A stretch of DNA of 38,643 nucleotides from a virus: the IMG/VR virus record IMGVR_UViG_3300035199_000475, positions 1-38,643 of that record; one strand, written 5' to 3'. A program made the position numbers and the translations under genes. Below are positions 14,285 through 22,108 of the stretch, in pieces. Below the pieces are notes generated by a model, which saw only the letters and a program-made list of their open reading frames with translations, did no database searches and was not told the DNA's origin. Within the stretch, counting starts at the first letter, position 1, and every line of letters begins with the position of its first letter.

Positions 14285-14536
14285 TTGATCGAAATTCCAG
14301 AAATTAGAAGTTATCGTAAAGAAGACCGCACCAAAAAAATATGGTGGGAAATAAGAAAAGATAATTCTAAATTTTTTGTGTATGATAACATCAATGGGTA
14401 TGGGATGTGGCGCAAAAAATGTAAGTTCGCTAATTTATGGTGCAGCATGATTGGCCTGGGCTTTGTCCCTGACGATAGAATAGCGCTGGCAAAAACCAGT
14501 CCTTCACTCGCAACGTTTATTTCACTAGATTTTTAG
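14285..14536 (+). CDS. hypothetical protein (TTG start)
   Basis: An 83-residue product. TTG 14285 has GGTGGAG at 14271-14277 at good spacing, which I prefer to the upstream ATG 14249 with no ribosome site. It is rich in Trp, Lys and Arg (KKIWWEIRKDNSKFFVYDNINGYGMWRKK). Not recognised. Confidence 0.5.
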   Translation: MIEIPEIRSYRKEDRTKKIWWEIRKDNSKFFVYDNINGYGMWRKKCKFANLWCSMIGLGFVPDDRIALAKTSPSLATFISLDF

Positions 14537-14549
14537 AGAGGATTACAGT

Positions 14550-14684
14550 TTGGAGTACGCAATTTTAATTTGCACAGTAATGTGCATCGGATTATTCGTT
14601 AGACATTTATTACACACGACGACGCAGAATGAGCGAATACTTGACACATTACGCAAGCGGGGAGAGAAAAATATTAATGAGTAG
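14550..14684 (+). CDS. small single-pass membrane protein (TTG start)
   Basis: A 44-residue product from TTG 14550, with GAGAGGA upstream. The hydrophobic segment YAILICTVMCIGLFV is one transmembrane helix, followed by a polar tail (NERILDTLRKRGEKN). The end overlaps the next start by eight nucleotides, consistent with a coupled pair. Unknown function. Confidence 0.5.
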   Translation: MEYAILICTVMCIGLFVRHLLHTTTQNERILDTLRKRGEKNINE

Positions 14685-14919
14685 TCGTGCTTCGAGACCA
14701 TTGCAGAGAAAGAACAATAAGCAAAAAATTAAACGAAAAAAGCAAAAACTAGATAAACAGTTAAAATTAAATAAGTTATTGCCAAATAAATGTACAGTAT
14801 GCACCGAGGCATTCGATGAAACCAACAAAAAGATGATAAATGAGTGGCACATCGTTATCGAGCATAACGAAACAAGCGTAAATCTTTATTGTCCAACGTG
14901 CTGGGAGAAGCAAATATAA
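14677..14919 (+). CDS. zinc-ribbon-like small protein
   Basis: An 80-residue product. I chose ATG 14677, which has GGGGAGAG upstream and gives MSSRASRPLQRKNN, over an upstream ATG at 14629 that would overlap the membrane gene. The first 45 residues are very basic (Lys, Arg, Gln). The C-terminal part has two CxxC pairs (CTVC and CPTC, about 35 residues apart), typical of a zinc ribbon. Probably nucleic-acid binding. Confidence 0.6.
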   Translation: MSSRASRPLQRKNNKQKIKRKKQKLDKQLKLNKLLPNKCTVCTEAFDETNKKMINEWHIVIEHNETSVNLYCPTCWEKQI

Positions 14920-14988
14920 TATGTCTTGTGCAAATCAATACTCATTTTGGCAATGCTATAATTTATTTTACGATATTTAATTTATACC

Positions 14989-16197
14989 ATGTCAGATTTT
15001 ATTAGACATAAAACAGTTGCTGATCGAGCAGCAGGCGATCGACGCCGCCACCGGGCTAAAATTGAAGATGCGATAAAGCGTGGCGTTACAGATGTCGTTG
15101 CAGAAGAATCCATTATCGGTCAAGATGGAAAGAAAAAAATTAGAGTTCCTGTCCGTGGCATAAAAGAATATAGATTTGTATACGGTGATAATCAAAAGAA
15201 TGACAGGGTAGGTTCAGCTCCAAATAAGGATATACGCCGCGGCCAAAAGGTGGGAGAAGACCCAAGTCAAAAACAGGGAAAAAATCCATCCGCGTCAGGA
15301 GATAAACCGGGCGAAGAATATTACGAAGTCGAAATTACCTTGGAGGAATTAACAGATTATCTATTTTCAGATTTAGAATTACCTGATCTTGAAAAAAAGA
15401 AAATGATGCGCATCAGTGGAGAGAAATTTAAGCGTCACGGATATCGTTCACAGGGTATTAGACCTCGACTTGATAAAAAGAAGTCATTCAAACAATTGAT
15501 TAAACGTAGAAAAGCATCTAAATTTGCTAAGCAGGATGAGTCTCACGACCAAGAAGAGATCGGGTTTCACGACAATGATCTGCGTTATAAACATATTAAA
15601 GTAAAAGAGCGCGAGGCATCTAACGCTGTAATATTTTTTTTAATGGACATATCTGGATCGATGACAAAACTCAAGAAGTATTTGGCCAGAAGTTTTTATT
15701 TTCTGTTGTATCATTTTTTACGTAGCAAATATGAGCATGTCGAAATAGTGTTTGTAGCTCATGATACATCAGCATACGAAGTTAGTGAAGAACAGTTTTT
15801 TAAACGAGGAAATGCAGGTGGCACTCTGGTGTCGACAGGTCTTGAAAAGGTACAAGAACTAATTGCAGGTAGGTATCATCCGACAAACTGGAACGTATAT
15901 TGCTTTCAATGTTCAGATGGCGATAATTGGCCACAGGATATGCAAAAAACAAAAATATTAATCGAACAGCTAAAGACACAGTGCCAATTATTCGGTTATT
16001 GTGAGATTCGTCCCGCGTCAGATATACCGAACTGGGATCGAGGGGACGACCGACAGACGATTTTATGGGAGGCATATGATATGATGGCTGATCGTATGTT
16101 TAAATTAGTTAACATACATTCGAAATCAGATATTTGGCCTTCGTTTAAACGATTGTTTGGTGCGAGTCGAAAACCAAGACGGGTAATGGCAAAATGA
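14989..16197 (+). CDS. yeaH: YeaH/YhbH (DUF444) VWA-domain protein
   Basis: A 402-residue member of the DUF444/YeaH family, close to the usual ~425. The N-terminus (MSDFIRHKTVADRAAGDRRRHRAKIEDAIKRG) and the FLMDISGSM MIDAS (about residues 217-225) are characteristic; a FLxxDxSGSM VWA domain occupies the C-terminal half. In bacteria yeaH is co-transcribed with the Ser/Thr kinase gene yeaG (prkA) and is often next to spoVR; the set responds to starvation and stress. Here all three are contiguous. Its TGA overlaps the next ATG (16194-16197). Mechanism in a phage is unknown. Confidence 0.93.
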   Translation: MSDFIRHKTVADRAAGDRRRHRAKIEDAIKRGVTDVVAEESIIGQDGKKKIRVPVRGIKEYRFVYGDNQKNDRVGSAPNKDIRRGQKVGEDPSQKQGKNPSASGDKPGEEYYEVEITLEELTDYLFSDLELPDLEKKKMMRISGEKFKRHGYRSQGIRPRLDKKKSFKQLIKRRKASKFAKQDESHDQEEIGFHDNDLRYKHIKVKEREASNAVIFFLMDISGSMTKLKKYLARSFYFLLYHFLRSKYEHVEIVFVAHDTSAYEVSEEQFFKRGNAGGTLVSTGLEKVQELIAGRYHPTNWNVYCFQCSDGDNWPQDMQKTKILIEQLKTQCQLFGYCEIRPASDIPNWDRGDDRQTILWEAYDMMADRMFKLVNIHSKSDIWPSFKRLFGASRKPRRVMAK

Positions 16198-17498
16198 GTT
16201 GGAGCATCGCAGATCTAGAAAAGTGGGATAAGGAAGTTGTTGAATTATCTAGGGCCGCTAACCTTGACTGGTTTCCTATCAGATATGAAATATGCGATTA
16301 TTATACGATGATAGGTCATATGTCGTATCACGGAATGCCAACTCATTATGGTCACTGGTCATTCGGAAAAAGCTTTGAAAGAATTCACCAGTCGTATAAC
16401 GCAGGAGTGTCTGGATTACCATATGAATTAATCATCAATGCAGATCCTTCTATCGCTTATTTAATGCGGGAAAACCCTTTATATTTACAGGTTCTTATTA
16501 TGGCACATTGCGTTGGACATTCTGATTTTTTTAAGAACAACGCAACTTTTAAAAATACAGATCCTGACATTATCGTTAGTAGAATGAGAAATGCAAAGAA
16601 GAGAATCCAGGCGTATATTGAAGATCCTACGATAGGGATCGATAAAGTTGAAACAATCGTAACCGCCGCCCACGCTATTCAGTTTCAGGTCCCGCGGAAT
16701 AGAATGCAATCTTTAACCAGGGACGATCAAGTTACAAGATTGATCAGTCGCGCGGAAGAAGACGAAACAGATATAGATCCAGAAACAATAGAGAGAATTG
16801 TTATAGATCCAGAGTACGATTTATTATCATTTATTGCAGAAAATTCAAGAAATATGCCAGACTGGAAGAGGGATATATTAGAGATTGTCAGGATGGAATC
16901 AAATTATTTCATTCCACAGATACAAACAAAAATAATGAATGAAGGATGGGCTTCGTTTTGGCATTATCGAACAATGCATAATTTAAAATTGCCAGACAAA
17001 ATGCATCTTGCGTTTCTTAAAATGCATAACTTGGTTATCAGACCTCATATGGGGGGATTAAATCCATACCACTTAGGGTTTGAAATGTTTCGTAGAATTG
17101 AGGAACGCTTTGGATTAGACGAATGTTTCATTGCAAGGGAGTCCCTTAACGATTCTTCATTCTTATTGTCTTATTTAACCAGGAAGGATTGTGAAGATTT
17201 AGGATTGTTTAGTTTTTCTTTAAAGAGAAAAGTTGGCTATTTAATTAAAGAGATTTCTGATGAAGATGGTTGGAAAGTCATTCGATCATCGCTGGTAAAG
17301 AATGTAGGGACAAACGCGATGCCTGTGATATATGCTGTTGATGTTGATAAGGAATTTACTTTACGACTGCAACACGAGCATGATGGTCGTGATTTAGAAC
17401 TTGAACATGCAGATCAAGTCGTGGAACACATCAAAACGTTGTGGGGTGATGATGTTAAATTATCGACTGTTATTGAAGAAGAACCGTGGGAATTTTAA
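16194..17498 (+). CDS. spoVR: SpoVR family protein
   Basis: A 434-residue SpoVR/YcgB homologue, somewhat shorter than E. coli YcgB (~510). Diagnostic features are the N-terminal LDWFPIRYEICDYYTMIGHMSYHGMPTHYGHWSFGKSFER block, the GLPYELIINADPSIAYLMREN block, and the later INEGW-like segment (NEGWASFWHYRTMH). SpoVR is needed for spore-cortex formation in Bacillus, but most homologues are in non-sporulating bacteria, where the biochemical role is unresolved. Here it is translationally coupled to yeaH and followed by prkA after 35 bp, giving a complete stress-kinase module on a phage. Confidence 0.95.
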   Translation: MSWSIADLEKWDKEVVELSRAANLDWFPIRYEICDYYTMIGHMSYHGMPTHYGHWSFGKSFERIHQSYNAGVSGLPYELIINADPSIAYLMRENPLYLQVLIMAHCVGHSDFFKNNATFKNTDPDIIVSRMRNAKKRIQAYIEDPTIGIDKVETIVTAAHAIQFQVPRNRMQSLTRDDQVTRLISRAEEDETDIDPETIERIVIDPEYDLLSFIAENSRNMPDWKRDILEIVRMESNYFIPQIQTKIMNEGWASFWHYRTMHNLKLPDKMHLAFLKMHNLVIRPHMGGLNPYHLGFEMFRRIEERFGLDECFIARESLNDSSFLLSYLTRKDCEDLGLFSFSLKRKVGYLIKEISDEDGWKVIRSSLVKNVGTNAMPVIYAVDVDKEFTLRLQHEHDGRDLELEHADQVVEHIKTLWGDDVKLSTVIEEEPWEF

Positions 17499-17533
17499 TA
17501 AAACGAGTTTAAAAACTATGATAGGATTGATGT

Positions 17534-19477
17534 ATGCTAGAAGAAAAAAATAATGAAAATGAATTTCTTAATTTAATTCGTAAACAACGCCGAAAAAAGA
17601 AAAAGAAAAAATTCGTAGGTAATTTTATAGAGTATGTCGACCTGATCCAAAAAGAATCAGATGTTGTTAAGTTGGCCCACAAACGCTTATATGATACGGT
17701 CGTTGATCGTGGCGTAGTGACAATGGAATCATCCGACCCTAGAAAGTTAAAGATTTTTGATAATGAAAATATAAAGATATACGATTATTTTAAAAATGAA
17801 TTTTTCGGAATGGAACGCGTAATTGCAAAGGTGATGCGGTTTTTAAAGTCTGCGGCAATGAAAGGTGAAGAAAGTCGACAAGTGATTCTTTTGATGGGAC
17901 CTGTTGGTGCAGGTAAATCTGCGCTTGTGGAACACATTAAGAAGGCCATTGACGGATTATCCTATTATCACTTAAAAGGAGACCCTCAACGAGGAGAGCC
18001 CCTCCAATTATTACCACGATCACTAAGGGATGAGTTTGAGTCAAGACTTGGCGTTTCTATAGAGGGGGATATTAGTCCAGTTGCACGTCATTTATTGTTA
18101 AATGAATACGACGGAAAGTACGAAAACTTTGACATCGTAGAAACGACATTTTCCCAACGCGGTAGAAGGGGAATAGCATCGGTACCGCCCATGGACGCGA
18201 ACTCTCAAGACGTGTCGGTACTGATTGGATCAGAGGATATATCAAAGCTTGATAAATATCCAGAAGGAGATCCCAGAACACTAGCATTAAACGGAGCATT
18301 TAATGTGGGAAATAGGGGTATCGTAGAATTAGTTGAAGTGTTTAAAAATGAAATTGAATTTTTACATACGATCATTACCGCAACGCAAGAAAAAAGAATA
18401 CCCTCACCGGGTAGAAACGATATGGTCTATTTCGATGGCGTGATATTAGCCCACTGTAATGAATCGGAATGGAATAGATTCCAATCATCCCACACTAATG
18501 AAGCCATACTCGATAGGATTGTAAAAATTAACGTTCCGTATATATTGGAACTCGATCAAGAGATTAAGATTTATGAAAAGATTCTTGCGCGATCAGACTA
18601 TAATATGCACATTGCTCCCCATTCATTAAAAGTCGCCTCAATGTTTTCAGTGATGTCTAGATTAAAGGAGTCGCAAAAGTGTGATATTCTTACAAAGATG
18701 AAAATTTATAATGGCGAAGAAGTTATAGAGAAAGGTCGCGTTAGAAAAATTGACATAAGGGATCTTAGAGACGAAGCAAGAAATGAAGGTATGTTTGGTA
18801 TATCAACGAGGTTTATCATGAAGTCTATTGATAATGCTCTTGCTGAGTCGGAAAAAAGTATAATTACCCCCGTATCAATAATGGATTCGATTATCAAGCA
18901 GGTAAAAGAACAGATAGTAGATGCTGAATTTAGAGAGCAGTGTCTTGGATTGATTCAGCATGTGGTTCGAGAGGAGTATTTAAAAATCTTAGAAAATGAA
19001 ATTGCTAAGGCATTTATTGCTGCCTATGAGGAACAGGCACAATCTTTATTCGATACGTACTTGGACAATGCAGAGGCATTTACTACACATTCTAAATTAA
19101 AAGATAAGGTTACGAAAGAAGAAAAACAGCCTGATGAGAAATTTATGCGAATTATAGAGGAGCAGATCGGCGTAACTGGATCATCACGAGATGGATTTAG
19201 GACAGACGTAACCGCTTATATGTTTGCAAAATTACGCCGCGGCGAGAAGGTAGACTATAGAAGTTATGAGCCCCTTAAGGAAGCCATAGAAAGTTATCTT
19301 ATCAGCTCAGTAAAGGACATGGCTCGTATTGTTACAAAATCTAAGACAAGGGACGAAGACGGTCGGAAAAAATACAACGATATGGTTAAAACGTTGATAA
19401 ACGATTACGGCTATAACGAAGCTAGCGCAGAAGAAATTTTATCGTATGCGAGTAACAATTTATGGAGAGACAATTAG
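17534..19477 (+). CDS. prkA: PrkA/YeaG family AAA+ serine protein kinase
   Basis: A 647-residue protein, the same length as E. coli YeaG (644). The FFGMERVIAKVMRFLKSAAMKGEESRQVILLMGPVGAGKS region holds Walker A (GPVGAGKS, about residues 121-128). An AAA-like ATPase core is followed by the PrkA C-terminal domain. PrkA/YeaG phosphorylates Ser/Thr substrates and supports adaptation to nitrogen and carbon starvation in enterics and sporulation in Bacillus; some work describes protease activity instead. It completes the yeaH-spoVR-prkA set. A basic KKKKKK patch lies near the N-terminus. No promoter of the GTGAAA type precedes the module. Confidence 0.95.
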   Translation: MLEEKNNENEFLNLIRKQRRKKKKKKFVGNFIEYVDLIQKESDVVKLAHKRLYDTVVDRGVVTMESSDPRKLKIFDNENIKIYDYFKNEFFGMERVIAKVMRFLKSAAMKGEESRQVILLMGPVGAGKSALVEHIKKAIDGLSYYHLKGDPQRGEPLQLLPRSLRDEFESRLGVSIEGDISPVARHLLLNEYDGKYENFDIVETTFSQRGRRGIASVPPMDANSQDVSVLIGSEDISKLDKYPEGDPRTLALNGAFNVGNRGIVELVEVFKNEIEFLHTIITATQEKRIPSPGRNDMVYFDGVILAHCNESEWNRFQSSHTNEAILDRIVKINVPYILELDQEIKIYEKILARSDYNMHIAPHSLKVASMFSVMSRLKESQKCDILTKMKIYNGEEVIEKGRVRKIDIRDLRDEARNEGMFGISTRFIMKSIDNALAESEKSIITPVSIMDSIIKQVKEQIVDAEFREQCLGLIQHVVREEYLKILENEIAKAFIAAYEEQAQSLFDTYLDNAEAFTTHSKLKDKVTKEEKQPDEKFMRIIEEQIGVTGSSRDGFRTDVTAYMFAKLRRGEKVDYRSYEPLKEAIESYLISSVKDMARIVTKSKTRDEDGRKKYNDMVKTLINDYGYNEASAEEILSYASNNLWRDN

Positions 19478-19647
19478 CAAGCACCATCCACCCCGGTGAT
19501 TTGGTGACAATGAAGATATTCCCTAGGGGATTCAATCACGAAATAGGAATAGTAAAATCTACACACAAATCAGCTTGTAAGATATTCTTTCCCGTTAGCG
19601 GTATGACAAAATGCACGACTATTGATCGTGTGGTGCTTATAAAATGA
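19462..19647 (+). CDS. small GDLV-family (SH3-like) protein
   Basis: A 61-residue protein from ATG 19462, overlapping the end of prkA. It shows HPGDLVTMKIF...GFNHEIGIVKS...CKIFF and ends with VVLIK, the GDxV/GIV pattern of the array at 37.7-38.5 kb. The stop overlaps the ATG of another family member (AATGA at 19643-19647), which is frameshifted. Confidence 0.65.
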   Translation: MERQLASTIHPGDLVTMKIFPRGFNHEIGIVKSTHKSACKIFFPVSGMTKCTTIDRVVLIK

Positions 19648-19852
19648 ATCCTGGTGATATGGTCGTTCGTATATCCTCAACCCGTATTTTCATAGGTTTT
19701 TCACCGACGGACGCCAGGTCGGCATCGTATTAAAGCTAACTGAACCGACCCCACTGTTCCCTTATCAGGTCGCAACTGTGCTATTTGCGTCTGGTGAACA
19801 AGAAGAGCTTGCAACAACGTTTCTTAAGTTGATACACAACCCTCAAGATTAA
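19644..19852 (+). pseudogene. GDMV-family gene with a -1 frame break at a T5 run
   Basis: ATG 19644 reads MNPGDMVVRISSTRIFIGF and then goes out of frame to a stop at 19731. In the -1 frame the sequence continues as FTDGRQVGIVLKLTEPTPLF... and ends FLKLIHNPQD at 19852. Joined at the five-T run 19697-19701, the product matches the GDxV family in length and motif order. A single missing T would explain the break. It may be a real mutation, a sequencing or assembly indel, or ribosomal -1 slippage; the local sequence is not a canonical slippery heptamer. Confidence 0.6.
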
Positions 19853-19893
19853 TGTTAATATAGATTTAGGGCTACACTTGGAGGTGCGTAATA

Positions 19894-20532
19894 ATGAATA
19901 CGACGTTTGTTGTTCCTGCTCGAATGGGATCGAAAAGACTTCCTTTTAAAAATAGAAAACTTGTACCAATTTTATTACGTGAACAAGCTCGTGGCTCATG
20001 GCTTAGTAATACGATAGTAACAACAAACGATCCTGAAATTATAAAGCTTGTTAATGAAGTCGGCGCGTTAGTTCATCATAGATCTGATAAAAATTCTGGT
20101 GATACTGCATCCCTAAAAGACGTTTTACTTGAAGTCGTAGCGGATAATGGGTTTACGGAAGATGATATAGTCGTCGTGTTATATCCTACGTATCCAGAAA
20201 GAACTGTTGACGATATAAAGTCCGCGCTTTCGTTCATGAAAACATACACAGCGAATTCTTTATTATGCAGAAAAAAGATAAAAACCCATCCATGGATGTG
20301 TCTTCTAAGCTCGGATGGAAAAAAGGGATCTCAGGTTGTTAATAACAACTTATATCGCTGGCAGGATTTTCCTGAATGTTTTGAGTACTGTCATTTTATT
20401 GTAGCTTTTAAAGTCAAAGAATTGCCGTCGTTAAACAATCAACTGTTTAATAACGATACGGTTTTTTATTCCGTTAATGATCCAATCGATGTAGACACAA
20501 GAGAAGATTTCAATACGTACTTAAATAGGTGA
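19894..20532 (+). CDS. CMP-sugar synthetase (cytidylyltransferase family)
   Basis: A 212-residue nucleotidyltransferase. The opening FVVPARMGSKRLPFKNRKL is the CTP-binding signature of CMP-Neu5Ac/CMP-Kdo-type synthetases, and IVTTNDPEI and a PIDVDTREDF-type C-terminus (Asp-rich metal site) follow. It would activate an acidic sugar with CTP for surface glycan or phage decoration. Start ATG 19894 has GGAGGTG upstream. A sugar cupin lies 118 bp after it across the tRNA-Ser gene. The exact sugar cannot be told. Confidence 0.85.
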   Translation: MNTTFVVPARMGSKRLPFKNRKLVPILLREQARGSWLSNTIVTTNDPEIIKLVNEVGALVHHRSDKNSGDTASLKDVLLEVVADNGFTEDDIVVVLYPTYPERTVDDIKSALSFMKTYTANSLLCRKKIKTHPWMCLLSSDGKKGSQVVNNNLYRWQDFPECFEYCHFIVAFKVKELPSLNNQLFNNDTVFYSVNDPIDVDTREDFNTYLNR

Positions 20533-20546
20533 GGCAGTTAGACTGG

Positions 20547-20632
20547 GGAAGGGATCCGGCTGGATGAGGAACTTGTCTTGAAAACAAGCGGAGGTTTAAA
20601 ACCTCTTCAGGGTTCGAGTCCCTGTCCTTCCG
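20547..20632 (+). tRNA. tRNA-Ser (TGA)
   Basis: 86 nt with a long variable arm as in class II tRNAs. The acceptor GGAAGGG pairs with TCCTTCC (one G-U), the anticodon loop is CTTGAAA with TGA at 20579-20581, and the T arm contains GGTTCGAGTCC. The 3' CCA is not encoded. Reads UCA and related Ser codons. Confidence 0.95.
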
Positions 20633-20649
20633 TTTTTATGGAGTATAAT

Positions 20650-21006
20650 ATGAGTAGTATAACGATGATTAAGAAACCGTGGGGCTATGAAGAGCTATGG
20701 GCAAAAACAGACAAGTACGTTGGAAAACTATTGGTAATAGAACCTAATAAGCGTTTGTCACGACAGTACCACAAGAGTAAGGATGAAACGATATATGTTG
20801 TTCGTGGAGAACTAATACTTGAAATTGGATCAGGCGAAAATATTAATCGATCTGTATTGCTGGTAGGAGCATCGTATCATGTAGCTCCAGGAACGATCCA
20901 CAGATTTATAGCGTCAGATTTTGGTTGTACCCTCATGGAAGTATCAACACCAGAACTCGATGATGTGGTCCGCTTAGAGGATGATTACAAAAGATGTAAC
21001 CAGTGA
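20650..21006 (+). CDS. cupin, mannose-6-phosphate isomerase type II-like
   Basis: A 118-residue single-domain cupin. KPWGYEELWA, the RLSRQYHKSKDETIYVVRGE metal-binding motif and PGTIHRF match the C-terminal cupin of type II phosphomannose isomerase/GDP-mannose pyrophosphorylase proteins. It may isomerise a sugar phosphate or a nucleotide sugar. ATG 20650 follows ATGGAG; a longer frame would read through the tRNA-Ser gene and is rejected. Functionally linked to the CMP-sugar synthetase upstream. Confidence 0.85.
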   Translation: MSSITMIKKPWGYEELWAKTDKYVGKLLVIEPNKRLSRQYHKSKDETIYVVRGELILEIGSGENINRSVLLVGASYHVAPGTIHRFIASDFGCTLMEVSTPELDDVVRLEDDYKRCNQ

Positions 21007-21073
21007 TTAAGCTATACTTATAAGTTATAGTAAACTGAACGTTGCTAGAATATAGATGGGATAAGTTTTAATT

Positions 21074-21286
21074 ATGAGTTTCAGCATGGACATTAAAACA
21101 ATTTTAGCGGTAGCAACAGCGGTGGCATGTTTAGGCGGTTTTTATTATACAACGAATCATCGATTAGATCGTTTGGAAATGACGTGCAGTGAAGCTAAAA
21201 ATATCAACACTGGTACCATGGATAAAGTCGTTCTTTTGGAGAAGCAATTGAACAGATTAAAGCGACGTATAGAGAAATTAAAATGA
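21074..21286 (+). CDS. small membrane protein with coiled coil
   Basis: A 70-residue protein. The N-terminal transmembrane helix is IKTILAVATAVACLGGFYY, followed by a polar region and a basic coiled-coil end (VVLLEKQLNRLKRRIEKLK). It overlaps the next gene as ATGA (21283-21286). Layout is spanin- or virion-membrane-like. Not recognised. Confidence 0.6.
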   Translation: MSFSMDIKTILAVATAVACLGGFYYTTNHRLDRLEMTCSEAKNINTGTMDKVVLLEKQLNRLKRRIEKLK

Positions 21287-21567
21287 AACTTACGGAATCA
21301 AAACTTCGACAACTTATCAGGGAAGAACTTCAAACTGAGCTGTTCGGTTTTTCTAAACTGGAAAAAGCAATAAAAGAAGTACAAAAAGAAATGTTCGCAG
21401 ACGCATATAGCGCTAACGTTAATAACGCGATTTATAAGCATCTTAGGCCGCTTATAAATTCATCTGGCGATGCTGAAAGAATAATTAAAAAGTTAAGCGG
21501 AATAGATACGCGCGACTTTAAATGGATGAAAAAATCGATTAGGGATCTAGTCCCTAGAGGAAGGTAA
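21283..21567 (+). CDS. N-terminal-tag family protein
   Basis: A 94-residue protein that begins MKLTESKLRQLIREE, the clearest consensus form of the shared tag, and continues with a helical, charged body (KLEKAIKEVQKEMFADAYSAN... AERIIKKLSG). It is translationally coupled to the preceding membrane protein. LIRE fits the (I/L)-x-E site. Expected to be a virion internal protein; function unknown. Confidence 0.65.
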   Translation: MKLTESKLRQLIREELQTELFGFSKLEKAIKEVQKEMFADAYSANVNNAIYKHLRPLINSSGDAERIIKKLSGIDTRDFKWMKKSIRDLVPRGR

Positions 21568-21568
21568 T

Positions 21569-21838
21569 ATGAAATCTATACGTAAAATTTTATTAACGTC
21601 AGTTATATGCATAGCTCTTGGATATACCGGGGGTTACTATTATGCAACCACAAAGCATCACCAAGCATTATCTACCTGCGAGCAGGCTGTTCAAAAATCT
21701 CAGGGGCAGGTTGAGAAGTTTTGTCAAGGACATCAGTTAGGTGAGTCAAATTTAGGAGCAGTCCGCGTTAGTGAGGTTGTATGCAATGGAAAAAAAGAAC
21801 TATGTTTCTGTGGTGTTCCTGATATCTTTAGACCGTAA
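21569..21838 (+). CDS. membrane-anchored Cys-containing small protein
   Basis: An 89-residue product. The N-terminal hydrophobic helix (ILLTSVICIALGYTGGYYYA) could be a signal anchor. The outer part has four Cys including CNGKKELCFCG, suggesting disulfides or metal binding outside the cytoplasm. It follows the tagged gene closely (AGAGGAAGGTAAT before the ATG). Not recognised. Confidence 0.6.
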   Translation: MKSIRKILLTSVICIALGYTGGYYYATTKHHQALSTCEQAVQKSQGQVEKFCQGHQLGESNLGAVRVSEVVCNGKKELCFCGVPDIFRP

Positions 21839-21859
21839 TCAAAATAATATAACAATTTT

Positions 21860-21888
21860 ATGAATATCGACTGTATTTGTAGTATAAT
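21860..21888 (+). promoter_or_regulatory. variant promoter, ATGAAT-17-TATAAT
   Basis: ATGAAT at 21860-21865, 17 bp, TATAAT at 21883-21888, ahead of the Bfd-like gene. The spacing equals that of the GTGAAA family but only four of six -35 bases match. Confidence 0.45.
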
Positions 21889-21910
21889 TTTAATATAAAC
21901 GAGTGTTGAA

Positions 21911-22093
21911 ATGATTGTTTGTATTTGTAAGTCTGTTACCGCGGAAGATATAGAGCGTTATTTGGAGCTACACCCAACCGCTAATTTTCACGATGTAATT
22001 AAGATGACGTCCGCCGGCCGGGATTGCGGTATATGCGTATCCGCAATTATACAAATAATTAATGATAGACCGGAGCTATTGAACAATGCTTGA
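21911..22093 (+). CDS. Bfd-like [2Fe-2S] ferredoxin
   Basis: A 60-residue protein with the BFD-domain cysteine pattern C4-x-C6-x32-C39-x2-C42 (VCICKS... DCGICV), the same as E. coli bacterioferritin-associated ferredoxin (~64 residues). Bfd binds bacterioferritin and reduces its iron core so that Fe2+ is released. BFD domains also occur in NirB- and NifU-type proteins, but a free one this size is Bfd-like. A phage copy could mobilise stored host iron during infection. It has its own promoter-like element and sits 15 bp before tmRNA. Confidence 0.85.
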   Translation: MIVCICKSVTAEDIERYLELHPTANFHDVIKMTSAGRDCGICVSAIIQIINDRPELLNNA

Positions 22094-22108
22094 TTCGATC
22101 TTTGGTAT

